Below are positions 25,758 to 34,855 of a stretch of 64,000 nt of DNA, one piece after another. The notes under the pieces are model-generated. The model did not search any database. It saw only the letters and a list, made by a program, of their open reading frames with translations, and was not told the DNA's origin. Made by a program: the position numbers and the translations under genes. The stretch comes from Pelagibacterium sediminicola (lineage in GTDB: Bacteria > Pseudomonadota > Alphaproteobacteria > Rhizobiales > Devosiaceae). Where the stretch lies: contig NZ_QMEL01000003.1 of NCBI RefSeq assembly GCF_003390885.1, positions 372,001 through 436,000 on the forward strand. The letters run 5' to 3'. The stretch's first letter is position 1. Each line of letters opens with the position of its first letter.

Positions 25758-27767
25758 CTAAAGTGTACGCACCCGGCGGAAGAGATCGGCAAACCCGCTT
25801 TCCGGATCGAAATAGACAGCCGGCTGGCCGATCGGTGCCGCGGCCTCGATCCATTGGCCGCCATCCACCGTCTCGCCGCTCCAGAGCTGTTCCCAGCGGT
25901 GCCCTTGGGGAAGGTATACGCGCCGCGCATTCTCCCCCGCCTGCCAGACCGGCGCGACGAGCATGTCGGCGCCGTAAAGATACTGGTCCTGGATCGCATA
26001 GGTTTCCCGGTCGGCCTCGTGATGGAGAAACAGCGGGCGCTGCACCGGCAAACCGGTCGCCGCCGCCTCGGCGGAAAGATGCTTGAGATAGGGCGCAAGC
26101 AGGCAATAGATTTGCGTCATGCGGGCGAAATGAGCAAGGACTTCGTGGTCCTGATCAAGTTGCAGGTTCTCGGCCGGGCGGTTGCCCTCATGGCTGCGCA
26201 TCACGGGCGTAAAGGCGGCCATCTCCGACCAGCGCATCAAAAGTTCCGCCGTCCGCACATTGCCGAAAAGGCTCGTATAACCGCCAATGTCCGAATGATG
26301 GTAGGCATTGCCCAGAAGCCCCGATGACAGCGCCCCGCAGATGACGGTCACCAGGCCGTCGTGACGGGAAAAATCCACTGACTGGTCCCCCGCCCAGAGC
26401 AGCGGGCAGTGCGCCCCTACGCCGGTGAACCCCGCGCGCATGAACCACAAGACCTCGCCGGTCCTGCCCCGGCTTTCCACCGCTCGCGCATTGACCTCGG
26501 CCCAGAGCGTGGGCCAGCCATTGTGCATCTCGCGCGCATCGACGCCGTTGAAGAGCTTGACGTCGATGGGCAGATACTCGCCGAAATCGGCCATCCAGCC
26601 CGAGAGGCCGAAATCGAGCATGTTCTGACCGATCACCCGCTCGGCGAACCATGCGGCGGCATCGGGGTTGGTGAAATCGACAACCCCACAATCGAACTCG
26701 CCGAAATCAACGAGGGCCGTATCCCCCTTCGCGTCGGTCGCGAAAAATCCCTGCCCTTCGGCTTCGGCGAACAGCGGCCCGTCCGCCGCCAGATACGGAT
26801 TGACGTAGCCCAGAAAGCGGATGCCGCGTTCGTGCAGTTCAGCGATGCGCTTGCCAAGGCCGGGATAGCGGCGCTCATCGGCCTGCCAATCCCAGAACAG
26901 CCGCGCGCCGAACGAGGTGTGGCGCAGCCCCACCCAGTCCTCGCACCATAGGCCCGATACCTTCACGCCCGCCGCGATCATCCGTTCCATGCGCGAGAAC
27001 GAATTGGCCCCGTCCTTGAGCCCGATGATCGCACCGCCATAAACCCAGTCGGGAAGCTCGGGCTGCCGCCCGAAGCGGGAGGAAAGCTCGCCAACGAGCG
27101 CAATGAAACTGTCAGCGCCAAACAGTTCGATGCGTTCCGGCACCTCCCACACCTCGATCTCGTGAAAGCCCTCGTGACGGAAATCGAAGGACGAATAGCA
27201 GGTGGTGTCGACATGGAGCGCATAGCGGCGCGAAGAAACCCATGTGGGTTGGGGATAGTTGGTGTTCCAGTAAGCCCCGCCCGCCTTGTTGTGGAGATCG
27301 GACAGCCGGGTGATCTCGGTGCTCTTGTCCCGCCCGACGCCGGGCTCGGAGGTCCAGAGGGGGAAATGGCGACCCCGCATGTCGAAATAGGACATCTGCT
27401 CGCCGCCGCCCCAGATATGCTCGCCGGGTTCCGCAACGATGCGCAGCCAGAACCGGTTGAGGGAAGGATCGTGCGCTTCAAACACAAGACTATCGTCCAT
27501 GACCTTCAGGGCGAGCAGCGGTGCATCGCCTTCCCCCGCCGAAAAGAGGATGTCCCTGCCCTGCACGCTCGCCCCGCGCAATGCGATACGTTCGGAGACA
27601 TAATCCTCGATATCGAAATTGCCTCGATACATATCCATCCGCGCCTCGCCCCGCCCAACGAAAAGGGCCGGAGCGTCCGTGCTATGGACGAGGATCGGCT
27701 TGTCCCCGAGCCGGATTTCAAAGCCGGACGGAATGGCGTGGAACTGGATCATGGGTTTGTCGCTCAA
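25758..27767 (-). CDS. Sulfoquinovosidase (GH31, YihQ-like)
   Basis: 669 residues, the length of E. coli YihQ (678). The GH31 nucleophile is Asp394 in WMADFGEYLP and the acid/base is Asp461 in WAGDQSVDFS. Residues that bind the sulfonate in YihQ (R301, W304, Y508) correspond to Arg289 and Trp292 in FGARLFWDW and Tyr497 in SDIGGYTSLFG, so this is a sulfoquinovosidase and not an ordinary alpha-glucosidase. It releases sulfoquinovose from sulfolipid-derived glycosides, in the cytoplasm (no signal peptide). The start overlaps the SDR stop by 4 bases. Confidence 0.95.
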   Translation of the reverse strand: MSDKPMIQFHAIPSGFEIRLGDKPILVHSTDAPALFVGRGEARMDMYRGNFDIEDYVSERIALRGASVQGRDILFSAGEGDAPLLALKVMDDSLVFEAHDPSLNRFWLRIVAEPGEHIWGGGEQMSYFDMRGRHFPLWTSEPGVGRDKSTEITRLSDLHNKAGGAYWNTNYPQPTWVSSRRYALHVDTTCYSSFDFRHEGFHEIEVWEVPERIELFGADSFIALVGELSSRFGRQPELPDWVYGGAIIGLKDGANSFSRMERMIAAGVKVSGLWCEDWVGLRHTSFGARLFWDWQADERRYPGLGKRIAELHERGIRFLGYVNPYLAADGPLFAEAEGQGFFATDAKGDTALVDFGEFDCGVVDFTNPDAAAWFAERVIGQNMLDFGLSGWMADFGEYLPIDVKLFNGVDAREMHNGWPTLWAEVNARAVESRGRTGEVLWFMRAGFTGVGAHCPLLWAGDQSVDFSRHDGLVTVICGALSSGLLGNAYHHSDIGGYTSLFGNVRTAELLMRWSEMAAFTPVMRSHEGNRPAENLQLDQDHEVLAHFARMTQIYCLLAPYLKHLSAEAAATGLPVQRPLFLHHEADRETYAIQDQYLYGADMLVAPVWQAGENARRVYLPQGHRWEQLWSGETVDGGQWIEAAAPIGQPAVYFDPESGFADLFRRVRTL

Positions 27768-28519
27768 TTCTGCGTCAATCCGGCATCGATAATGAAGTTG
27801 GCGCCTGTAGCACCGCCGCTTTCATCCGAGCCTAGAAACAGCGCCATGCGGGCTACATGGCTGGCATCGAGCCGGAACTTGAGTGCCTGAAGGTCGATGA
27901 ATTGCCGGTCGAGTTCGGGCGTGAGCCAGAGCTTTTTCTGGCGCTCGGTGAGAATTGCGCCGGGGACGATGCAATTGACCCGGATCGCCTGTGGCCCCAG
28001 TTCACGCGCCAGCGTGCGCGTCAGCCCGTTTATCGCCGCCTTGGCGGTCGTATAGCCCACCATCCCCGCCCGACCGCGCATCCAGGAGATCGAACCGAGC
28101 ATGATGACCGATCCCCCGCCTGCCCCGGCCATTCCCGCGCTCACGGCTTGGGTAGCGAAAAACTGGTGGTCGAGATTGAGGGACAGCACGTGGCGCCAGT
28201 AATCGGGCTCGACGGAAGCCATCTCGTGCCGGTCGTCCCTGCCCGCATTGTTGACGAGCACGCGGACCGGGCCATCTTCCGCCTCAATCCTCCCAAGCGT
28301 TGCTCGCAAGGCATCGATATCGGTGACATCGCAGGCGAAGAACCGCGCGCCGGTTTCCTCAGCCACCGCCTGTCCTGCATCGCCATCGATATCGAGAAAT
28401 CCGACCGTTGCGTCCTGCGACCGAAAGGCGCGGACCATTTCTGCGCCGATGCCCGAGGCCCCACCGGTAATCACCACATGCCGCCCCGCAAGGCTCCTAT
28501 AGCGCACGGTGTCATACAT
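27764..28519 (-). CDS. SDR, likely sulfoquinovose 1-dehydrogenase
   Basis: 251-residue SDR with TGGASGIG at 18-25, NNAG at about 90-93, catalytic Ser in LGSISWMRG and Tyr-x3-Lys in YTTAKAA. On family grounds alone it is an NAD(P)-dependent sugar dehydrogenase. The order dehydratase-aldolase-lactonase-SDR-sulfoquinovosidase matches the sulfo-ED scheme of Pseudomonas putida SQ1 and Rhizobium leguminosarum, where such an SDR oxidises sulfoquinovose to 6-deoxy-6-sulfogluconolactone. Confidence 0.85.
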   Translation of the reverse strand: MYDTVRYRSLAGRHVVITGGASGIGAEMVRAFRSQDATVGFLDIDGDAGQAVAEETGARFFACDVTDIDALRATLGRIEAEDGPVRVLVNNAGRDDRHEMASVEPDYWRHVLSLNLDHQFFATQAVSAGMAGAGGGSVIMLGSISWMRGRAGMVGYTTAKAAINGLTRTLARELGPQAIRVNCIVPGAILTERQKKLWLTPELDRQFIDLQALKFRLDASHVARMALFLGSDESGGATGANFIIDAGLTQN

Positions 28520-28522
28520 CGC

Positions 28523-29404
28523 TCACACCTCGGGGTTGAAGAAAGGCCGTGCAACCCCGGGAACATCGACACGCATGGTGAAGACGCCGCCAGATTGCGG
28601 GTATTCGGCAAGCTGTGCATCGGTGCACCCGTCGCGCGCCGAGGTGACGAACAGGGTCCGCATGTCCGGGCCGCCGAAACAGGGCATGGTCGGCGATTGC
28701 GCGGGCACGGGGTAGCTCGCGAGCAGTTCACCGGTCGGCGCATAACGGTTGACCCGCGCACCCTGATAGAGAGCCGACCAATAGCAACCCTCGGCATCGA
28801 CGGCAGCCCCATCGGGACGGCCCTGATCGGTTTCGGTGGGCTCGAGCCGGGCGAAAACGCGCTTACCGGTGATTTCTCCCGCGTCGGGATCGTAGTCATA
28901 GGCATAAATGGCAAAGCGTGGCGTATCGGAATGATAGAGCGTGCGGCCATCGGGTGAAAAGGCGACCCCGTTCGAGGTCATCAGCCCATCGACAAGTTGG
29001 ACCAGCCCGCGTTGGTCGAAGCGATAGAGCGTTGCGCGGCCCTGCTTACCCGGATCGACGGTCCCCACGATATACCGCCCGCGCGGATCGGTGCCGCCAT
29101 CGTTGAAGCGGCTGCCCTCATGGGCTTCGGGGTTGGCAGCAAGCATCTGCCGGGTGCCGTCTTCCTTCATACGCCAGATGCCGGTGCGCTGGGCGGCGAT
29201 GATCGACCCGTCGGTGATGGGCGCGAACGAGCCGAGTTCTTCGGACAGTTCCAGCGTTTCGAGCTTGCCCGATCCCGGATCGAGACGATGGAGGCGCTTG
29301 CCAGCAATATCGGTAAAGCGCAGCGTTCCGCGATCCGCTTCCCATACCGGGCCCTCACCCAGCCGGGCCCCGAGATCGCTGATACATAAAAAAGGGCTAT
29401 CCAT
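28523..29404 (-). CDS. SMP-30/gluconolactonase family, likely sulfogluconolactone lactonase
   Basis: 293-residue beta-propeller lactonase. Metal-site motifs: LGEGPVWEAD (Glu, about 15-24), RFNDGGTDPRGRYIVGT, MTSNGVAFSPDGRTLYHSDT and PDGAAVDAEGCYWSA. In the sulfo-ED pathway this enzyme opens the lactone made by the SDR to 6-deoxy-6-sulfogluconate. Three bases separate it from the SDR gene. Confidence 0.88.
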   Translation of the reverse strand: MDSPFLCISDLGARLGEGPVWEADRGTLRFTDIAGKRLHRLDPGSGKLETLELSEELGSFAPITDGSIIAAQRTGIWRMKEDGTRQMLAANPEAHEGSRFNDGGTDPRGRYIVGTVDPGKQGRATLYRFDQRGLVQLVDGLMTSNGVAFSPDGRTLYHSDTPRFAIYAYDYDPDAGEITGKRVFARLEPTETDQGRPDGAAVDAEGCYWSALYQGARVNRYAPTGELLASYPVPAQSPTMPCFGGPDMRTLFVTSARDGCTDAQLAEYPQSGGVFTMRVDVPGVARPFFNPEV

Positions 29405-29407
29405 GAT

Positions 29408-30193
29408 TCAATAGGCCGATTGCGAGGTGGCGGAGGGGGCAGCGGCTTTACGCAATTGACCCAGCCATTCAGCGGCGCGGCCGGTCATCAGCCCCATATC
29501 CGATGCGACCGCGGCAAAGCTGTAGCCGTAATCGATGAACCGCTGCACCATCTCAGGGTTGGGGCCGACGATCCCCACCGGCTTTCCGGCCCTTTTGGCC
29601 GCCTTTGCCGCGTGGGCGATCAAATCCTGCACTTCCCCGTGGCCGATATCGCCGATGTGGCCCATGGACGCCGAGAGGTCCCCCGGCCCCACGAAAATCG
29701 CATCGATGCCCTCGACGGCCGCGATGGCATCGAGATTGGCGATGGCTTCGGGCGTTTCCAGTTGCAGGATGGAAAAGGCCCGCTCATGAGCATTGGCCAG
29801 ATAGCCCGGCAGCGTGCCGAAACGTGAGCCGCGATGCACCGCCGCGACCCCGCGCACGCCGTGGGGCGGATAGCGCATATAGGAAATGGCCAGTTTTGCT
29901 TCTTCCGCCGACTGGATGAAAGGCAGCATCAGGGTTTCGGCCCCGGCGTCCATGGCGCGCTTGATCAGCACCTGATCGTTCCAGGCTAGGCGCACGACAG
30001 GCACCGCTGGCGTGCACCCGATGGCCCGCAGGATATGGGCGAGATCGGAAAATTCGATGGTGACGTGCTCCATGTCGACCACCAGAAAATCGAACCCGGC
30101 ATGGCCCAGCGCTTCCGCCGTATTGGGCGCGCCCGCCATCAGCCATGTGCCCAGCGGCGTCTTTCCGGTCAAAAGGGTCTGAAAGGCTTTCAT
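29408..30193 (-). CDS. HpcH/HpaI class II aldolase, likely 2-keto-3,6-dideoxy-6-sulfogluconate aldolase
   Basis: 261 residues. HpaI-family features: GTWLMAGAPNTAEALGHAG, DFLVVDMEHV, PVVRLAW with the carboxylate-binding Arg, and the metal ligands Glu in LQLETPEAI and Asp in VGPGDLSASMG. In sulfo-ED it splits the keto-deoxy sulfo-sugar into pyruvate and sulfolactaldehyde. It follows the dehydratase gene by about 12 bases. Confidence 0.88.
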   Translation of the reverse strand: MKAFQTLLTGKTPLGTWLMAGAPNTAEALGHAGFDFLVVDMEHVTIEFSDLAHILRAIGCTPAVPVVRLAWNDQVLIKRAMDAGAETLMLPFIQSAEEAKLAISYMRYPPHGVRGVAAVHRGSRFGTLPGYLANAHERAFSILQLETPEAIANLDAIAAVEGIDAIFVGPGDLSASMGHIGDIGHGEVQDLIAHAAKAAKRAGKPVGIVGPNPEMVQRFIDYGYSFAAVASDMGLMTGRAAEWLGQLRKAAAPSATSQSAY

Positions 30194-30205
30194 GGGCGCG
30201 TCCTT

Positions 30206-31948
30206 TTAGTAAATGACCGGCTCGGGAACCGGAGCGGTGCCTTCGAGAAAATCGAAATCGCACCCCTTGTCGGCCTGGCTCACATGGCGCTGATAAAGGG
30301 CTGCAAAGGAGCGCTCGTAAAGGGGCGCGGCCGGTTTCCATTCGGCGCGGCGCCGGTCCAGCTCGGCGGCGTCCACCTCCATGTCGAGTCTGCCGGCGGG
30401 GATGTCGAGCGAAACGATGTCGCCGGTCCTGATAAGGGCCAACGGCCCGCCGATGGCGGCTTCAGGCGCGACGTGCAGGATACAGGTGCCGTAATGGGTG
30501 CCCGACATGCGCCCGTCGCAGATGCGCACCATGTCGCGCACCCCCTCCCGCAGCAGTTTTTTGGGGATGGGAAGATTACCCCATTCGGGCATGCCCGGCG
30601 CGCCGACCGGCCCTGCATTGCGCAAGACGATCACCCAATCGGCGGTGATATCGAGATCGGGATCGTCCAGCGTGCGGTTCATTTCGGCCGGATTATCGAA
30701 AACGATGGCCGGGCCACGATGGCGGAGAAAATTTGGGTCGGCAGCCGATGATTTCATCACTGCCCCGTCGGGCGCCAGATTGCCGCGCAGCACTTGCAAC
30801 GTCTTGCCCCGGTCGAGGGGAATGACGGGATCGGCCTCGCCACGGATCACATCGTCGTTCCAGCATTCCGCGCCTGAGAGCGCTTCTGCCAGCGTCACTC
30901 CAGCAACCGTTGGGCGGTCGAGAGTGAGGTGCGAGGCAAATTTGCGCATCAGCGCAAGGATGCCACCGGCAAAATAGAAATCTTCCATCAGGTATTGGCC
31001 GGTGGGGAAAAGGTTGGCGGCCACCGGTATCCGCGTGGCAACCTCGGAAAGATCGTCGAGGGTCAGTTCCACACCGGCGCGCCCCGCCATGGCGATCAGA
31101 TGTATCGCCGCATTGGTCGATCCGCCCATCGCCATATAGGCCACCGCGCCGTTGAGGAAGCTGTCCCGGTTGAGGATTTCCGAGGGCCGCAAATCCTCCC
31201 AGACCATTTCGCAAATGCGCACGCCGCAGGCCGACGCCATGCGCACATGGCCGGAGTCGACGGCAGGAATGGAACTGGCGCCGGGCAGGGTCAGGCCCAT
31301 GACATCGACGATCGACGTCATGGTCGAGGCGGTGCCCATGGTGTTGCAGGTGCCAAAGGAGCGCGTCATGCGGCTTTCAAGGTCCACCCAGTCGGCATCC
31401 GTTATCGTTCCGGCCCGCAATTCATCCCAATATTTCTTGGTATGCGTGCCCGCCCCCGTCTTCTGGCCGCGCCACTGTCCGTTGGACATGGGGCCGGCCG
31501 GGCAGAAGATCAGCGGCAAATCCATGGAGATGGCCCCCATCAGGAGACCGGGTGTAGACTTGTCGCAACCGCCCAGAAGAACCGCGCCATCGAGCGGGTG
31601 CGAGCGCAGAAGCTCCTCAACCTCCATAGCCAGCATGTTGCGATAGAGCATGGTCGTGGGCTTGACCATCACTTCGCCCACCGATAGCGCGGGCAGTTCC
31701 ACCGGGTAGCCGCCCGCTTGCCAAACGCCGCGTTTTACCGCTTCCGCCCTGTCGCGCAGATGGGCGTGACACGGACTCATGTCGCTCCAGGTGTTGATGA
31801 TGCCGATCACCGGGCGGTCCATGAACTCCTCGCGGCGCATGCCTATCTGCTGGGTGCGCTGGCGATGGGCAAAGCCGCGCATGTCCCCCGACGCAAACCA
31901 GCGCTGGGAGCGCAACTGTTCCAAAGTCCTGCGCGGTTTTCGGCTCAT
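30206..31948 (-). CDS. IlvD/Edd-family dehydratase, likely 6-deoxy-6-sulfogluconate dehydratase
   Basis: 580 residues from the ATG at 31948; a longer frame to 31984 starts without a ribosome site. Iron-sulfur ligands are Cys60 (SDMSPC), Cys128 (GGCDKSTPG) and Cys201 (GTCNTMGTAST). Three cysteines are the pattern of [2Fe-2S] sugar-acid dehydratases of this superfamily. The segment VDSGHVRMASACG is also typical. It is first in the operon and would form the keto-deoxy intermediate for the aldolase downstream. Confidence 0.88.
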   Translation of the reverse strand: MSRKPRRTLEQLRSQRWFASGDMRGFAHRQRTQQIGMRREEFMDRPVIGIINTWSDMSPCHAHLRDRAEAVKRGVWQAGGYPVELPALSVGEVMVKPTTMLYRNMLAMEVEELLRSHPLDGAVLLGGCDKSTPGLLMGAISMDLPLIFCPAGPMSNGQWRGQKTGAGTHTKKYWDELRAGTITDADWVDLESRMTRSFGTCNTMGTASTMTSIVDVMGLTLPGASSIPAVDSGHVRMASACGVRICEMVWEDLRPSEILNRDSFLNGAVAYMAMGGSTNAAIHLIAMAGRAGVELTLDDLSEVATRIPVAANLFPTGQYLMEDFYFAGGILALMRKFASHLTLDRPTVAGVTLAEALSGAECWNDDVIRGEADPVIPLDRGKTLQVLRGNLAPDGAVMKSSAADPNFLRHRGPAIVFDNPAEMNRTLDDPDLDITADWVIVLRNAGPVGAPGMPEWGNLPIPKKLLREGVRDMVRICDGRMSGTHYGTCILHVAPEAAIGGPLALIRTGDIVSLDIPAGRLDMEVDAAELDRRRAEWKPAAPLYERSFAALYQRHVSQADKGCDFDFLEGTAPVPEPVIY

Positions 31949-31997
31949 CGCCCCAGTTCCCATGTTGCGGTGCGTCGGCACCATCGCCTATAAATAA

Positions 31998-32005
31998 TAG
32001 CGCTA
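31998..32005. promoter_or_regulatory. Candidate LacI-type operator of the sulfo-ED operon
   Basis: TAGCGCTA, a perfect palindrome with the central CG common in LacI-family sites. It lies in the 110-base divergent region between the dehydratase start (31948) and the regulator start (32059). Only 8 bases, so supported mainly by position. Confidence 0.4.
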
Positions 32006-32058
32006 CGAAACTGGCACGATGGCGTATCACTTGCAAGGTCGAGCAGCGGAGAACCGGA

Positions 32059-33105
32059 TTGGCGAAATCGGAAACCCCACGCAAGCGCCGCAAGGTTCAG
32101 GGCGTGACCATGATGGACGTTGCCGAACGGGCGGGCGTTTCCCCATCCACCGTGTCGCTCTTTTTCCGTAATCCCGACGCAGTTTCCGCCAAAGCGGGTA
32201 ACGCCGTACGGACTGCGGTTCGCGATCTCAACTATGCACCCAATCGCATGGCCGGCGGGCTGGCTTCGGCCAGTTCGCCCGTAGTGGGGGTCATCGTGCC
32301 CTCGATCCGTAACGCTTTTTTCGCTGAAACCATCGCGTCCCTGCAGCGCGGACTCGATCCCGCACGCCTGCAGATCATGCTCGGGCAGACCGAATATGAC
32401 CAATCGGTCGAAGATGCTTTGGTGCGCACCACGCTTTCATGGGCACCGGCCGCTCTGGTCGTCGCCGGAACCGATCACAGCGCTGCGACACGCCAATTGC
32501 TCAAGGCATCGGGTGTGCCGGTGGTCGAGATCTGGGAACTCGGCGGGGAAACTCCGCTCGATATGGCGGTGGGTTTCGACCACCGGGAAGTTGGCGCAGC
32601 GGCGGCCCGCCATCTTGCGTCGCGGGCGCGGCGCTCCCTCGTCTTTTTGAGCGGACGCGTCCACGAGGACAAAAGGGCCGCCAGCCGTGCCGAGGGCTTC
32701 TTGGCCGAGGCAAAAGCGCTGGGGCTACCGGCCCGCCATTTCGATCACCCTGCCCCGGCCACCACCGAGTTGGGCGGCATCCTGTTCAACCGGGTGCTGG
32801 CCGAACTTGGCAATGAGGACGCGGTCGGGATCGGATGTTCCAATGATCATATCGCACTGGGCGTTCTTTTCGAGGCGCAGCGGCAGGCGCGATCCATTCC
32901 CGGCGATTATGCCGTCATGGGTTTCGGCGATCTCGAATTCGCCTCCTCTGCCGCCCCTGCCCTCTCGACCATTCGCCCTTTCGGGGACGTCATCGGCAGC
33001 GAAACCGCGCGGCTGATCCTTGGCAGGCGCGCAGGGCTTGAGGACACTGACCGGACGTCGATCATCGACACAGGCTTCAGGGTTGTCCAGCGGCAAACGA
33101 CGTGA
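32059..33105 (+). CDS. LacI-family regulator of the sulfo-ED operon
   Basis: 348 residues from a TTG at 32059 that has GGAG seven bases before it. The first possible ATG would remove part of the helix-turn-helix, so TTG is preferred. DNA-binding domain MMDVAERAGVSPSTVSLFFR, then a ligand-binding domain (VVGVIVPSIRNAFFAETIAS, AVMGFGDLEFAS). It is divergent from the sulfo-ED operon, so sulfoquinovose or a derivative is the likely effector (inference). Confidence 0.9.
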   Translation: MAKSETPRKRRKVQGVTMMDVAERAGVSPSTVSLFFRNPDAVSAKAGNAVRTAVRDLNYAPNRMAGGLASASSPVVGVIVPSIRNAFFAETIASLQRGLDPARLQIMLGQTEYDQSVEDALVRTTLSWAPAALVVAGTDHSAATRQLLKASGVPVVEIWELGGETPLDMAVGFDHREVGAAAARHLASRARRSLVFLSGRVHEDKRAASRAEGFLAEAKALGLPARHFDHPAPATTELGGILFNRVLAELGNEDAVGIGCSNDHIALGVLFEAQRQARSIPGDYAVMGFGDLEFASSAAPALSTIRPFGDVIGSETARLILGRRAGLEDTDRTSIIDTGFRVVQRQTT

Positions 33106-33118
33106 CCGATGCCTGACC

Positions 33119-33505
33119 CTATTCCTGCGACGTTCTGCCAGAGCGTACTGCCCATGCAAGGCCGACCAGCGCACCCTTGAAGGGCCGGATGGTCAGGAGG
33201 GACACGACGATTGTTACGGGAAAGAGGATGGAAATATAGATCAGCGGCGAGCCGATGCCGAATATCTCCATGACGAAATATATGTGCGCGAAAATGGCTA
33301 CGACGACGAGGCCCACGACCAGCGGGAGAAGCAGGCTCGGGTCCCTTTGCGCCAAATCCTCCCCGCAGACGTCGCACGACTTAAGGGTAAGGAACCCCGA
33401 AAACATCCGGCCCTTGCCGCAATTGGGACATCGGCCAGCCAGTCCCCTTCCGATGGAGCGGAGGATATGGCGGCCCTCGGGTTGCTCGTCCTTGAGTTCA
33501 GCCAT
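33119..33505 (-). CDS. DUF983 family membrane protein
   Basis: 128 residues. Two zinc-ribbon-like pairs, CPNC in GRCPNCGKGRMF (about 26-29) and CDVC in LKSCDVCGEDL (44-47), precede two hydrophobic segments (about 60-80 and 88-106). This layout defines DUF983, a widespread alphaproteobacterial family of unknown function. It is convergent with the LacI gene, 13 bases apart. Confidence 0.88.
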   Translation of the reverse strand: MAELKDEQPEGRHILRSIGRGLAGRCPNCGKGRMFSGFLTLKSCDVCGEDLAQRDPSLLLPLVVGLVVVAIFAHIYFVMEIFGIGSPLIYISILFPVTIVVSLLTIRPFKGALVGLAWAVRSGRTSQE

Positions 33506-33606
33506 CGCCTTCTTTCGCGTTGCATCGCATCATCGCCGCGATATCAGCGTCCTGATAGTTTCTCATCTGGGCGCACATGGCAAGACGCCGAAATCGGCGG
33601 CAAGGA

Positions 33607-34107
33607 TCAGGCGAGGCGGCCGGCGGTGCCCACCTTTGCGTGGTAGCCGGCGTGCAACTGACGCAGTTCGGCGGAAAATTCCTCGACCGGGCCCTCGGCC
33701 TCGACGCCTTCTATGACCTCATCGATGGGGAGCGGACGCACCGGCGACGACGCCACACCCAGTTCGCCAAGCCATTTGACAAGCTGCTCTGACGAACTGG
33801 CGTAAACGATACGCCCAAGGCCGACCCAGCCATGCGCTGCAGCGCACATGGGGCAGTGCTCCCCGGATGTATAGACCGTTGCCGCGGCCCTTTCTTCGCC
33901 GGACATGTTGACCGCCGCCCAACGGGCAATCGCGAATTCAGGATGCTGGGTGGGATCGCCGCCGGCAATCTGGTTGTGATCCTCGAAGAGGACCTTGCCC
34001 GCCGCCGAAACCAGAACGGAACCGAAGGGATCGTTGCCTGTCCTTACCGCCTCGGCCGCCAAATCCACGCAACGCCGCAGGTGCTTGCGATCCACGTCAT
34101 CGATCAT
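33607..34107 (-). CDS. Cytidine/guanine deaminase-family nucleoside deaminase
   Basis: 166 residues from the ATG at 34107, which has GGGAGG eight bases upstream (an earlier ATG at 34122 overlaps that site). Zinc site: His and Glu in HPEFAIA, and both cysteines in EHCPMCAAAHGW. Most relatives read HAE and PCPMC, so the Ala-to-Pro and Pro-to-His changes are departures next to, not in, the catalytic residues. The family deaminates guanine, cytosine or related amino-substituted rings; the substrate cannot be fixed. Confidence 0.85.
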   Translation of the reverse strand: MIDDVDRKHLRRCVDLAAEAVRTGNDPFGSVLVSAAGKVLFEDHNQIAGGDPTQHPEFAIARWAAVNMSGEERAAATVYTSGEHCPMCAAAHGWVGLGRIVYASSSEQLVKWLGELGVASSPVRPLPIDEVIEGVEAEGPVEEFSAELRQLHAGYHAKVGTAGRLA

Positions 34108-34321
34108 CTTGATACCTCCCATCCCCTGACCAACCCGTCGCTGGCGGCGGCTGGCTCAGCCGGTCCTGCCGCTGTGGGGGACAGCAACAGGACCGACCTA
34201 CCCTGTTACCTTGGAGGTCCGCCGCAACAGGTCCTCACAAGTTCGTGAACAAATACGGCCAAGGTGGGGCGCAAACCGCGTTCCCACCAAGGGTATTTCA
34301 ATAAAATCGTGACTGGCAGCC

Positions 34322-34771
34322 CTATCGGATGACGAGAACCGGGATCGTGCCCGTCGTCACCACTTCCGCCGTCTGACTGCCCAGCATCAGCCGCCTCAAG
34401 CCGCGCCGGCCATGCGAGGACATGATGATCACATCGCAGTTGTTTTCCCTGGCGGCTTCAAGGATGCCTTCGGCGGCGTGCCGCTCGGGAATGTGCAGGG
34501 TCTTTATCTCGACGCCGGCGGCGCGCGCTTTTTCGCTCGCCGCATCCAGAATCCCGCTTGCTTCCTTTTCCATGGCCGCGCGGACCATTTCCAACGGGTT
34601 ATTGCCGCGCCGGATTTCTTCCGTCATCTGCGAATATGGCATGATCTCGTTTGCCGTCACGGTGACGACGGTAACGGCCGCGCCCAGGCTCTTGGCGAGC
34701 GCCAGACCATGATCGATCCCCTTGTCGGACAGATCCGATCCGTCGGTGGCGATTAGTATGTGCTTGTACAT
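34322..34771 (-). CDS. Universal stress protein (UspA family)
   Basis: 149 residues from the ATG at 34771 preceded by AGGAGG. The start MYKHILIATDGSDLS and the late SSHGRRGLRRLMLGSQTAEV match the ATP-binding Usp fold (G-2x-G-9x-G-S/T). Single-domain. The 214 bases on its 3' side (34108-34321) hold no gene that I can see. Confidence 0.93.
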   Translation of the reverse strand: MYKHILIATDGSDLSDKGIDHGLALAKSLGAAVTVVTVTANEIMPYSQMTEEIRRGNNPLEMVRAAMEKEASGILDAASEKARAAGVEIKTLHIPERHAAEGILEAARENNCDVIIMSSHGRRGLRRLMLGSQTAEVVTTGTIPVLVIR

Positions 34772-34855
34772 ATATCCTCCTGAAGCGCAGACTGAACCGA
34801 TAGTGTCGAACAACGGTTGCGGTGTCCAGAAGCGAGGCGGATGCAGCGATCGAAG

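Noticed and set aside
25758-27767. Call as ordinary alpha-glucosidase
   Set aside because: The Arg, Trp and Tyr that bind the sulfonate group in YihQ are all present and the neighbours form a sulfo-ED pathway.
34123-34321. Possible small RNA or riboswitch upstream of the deaminase
   Set aside because: Some short GC stems are visible but no known riboswitch core, promoter or terminator could be matched.
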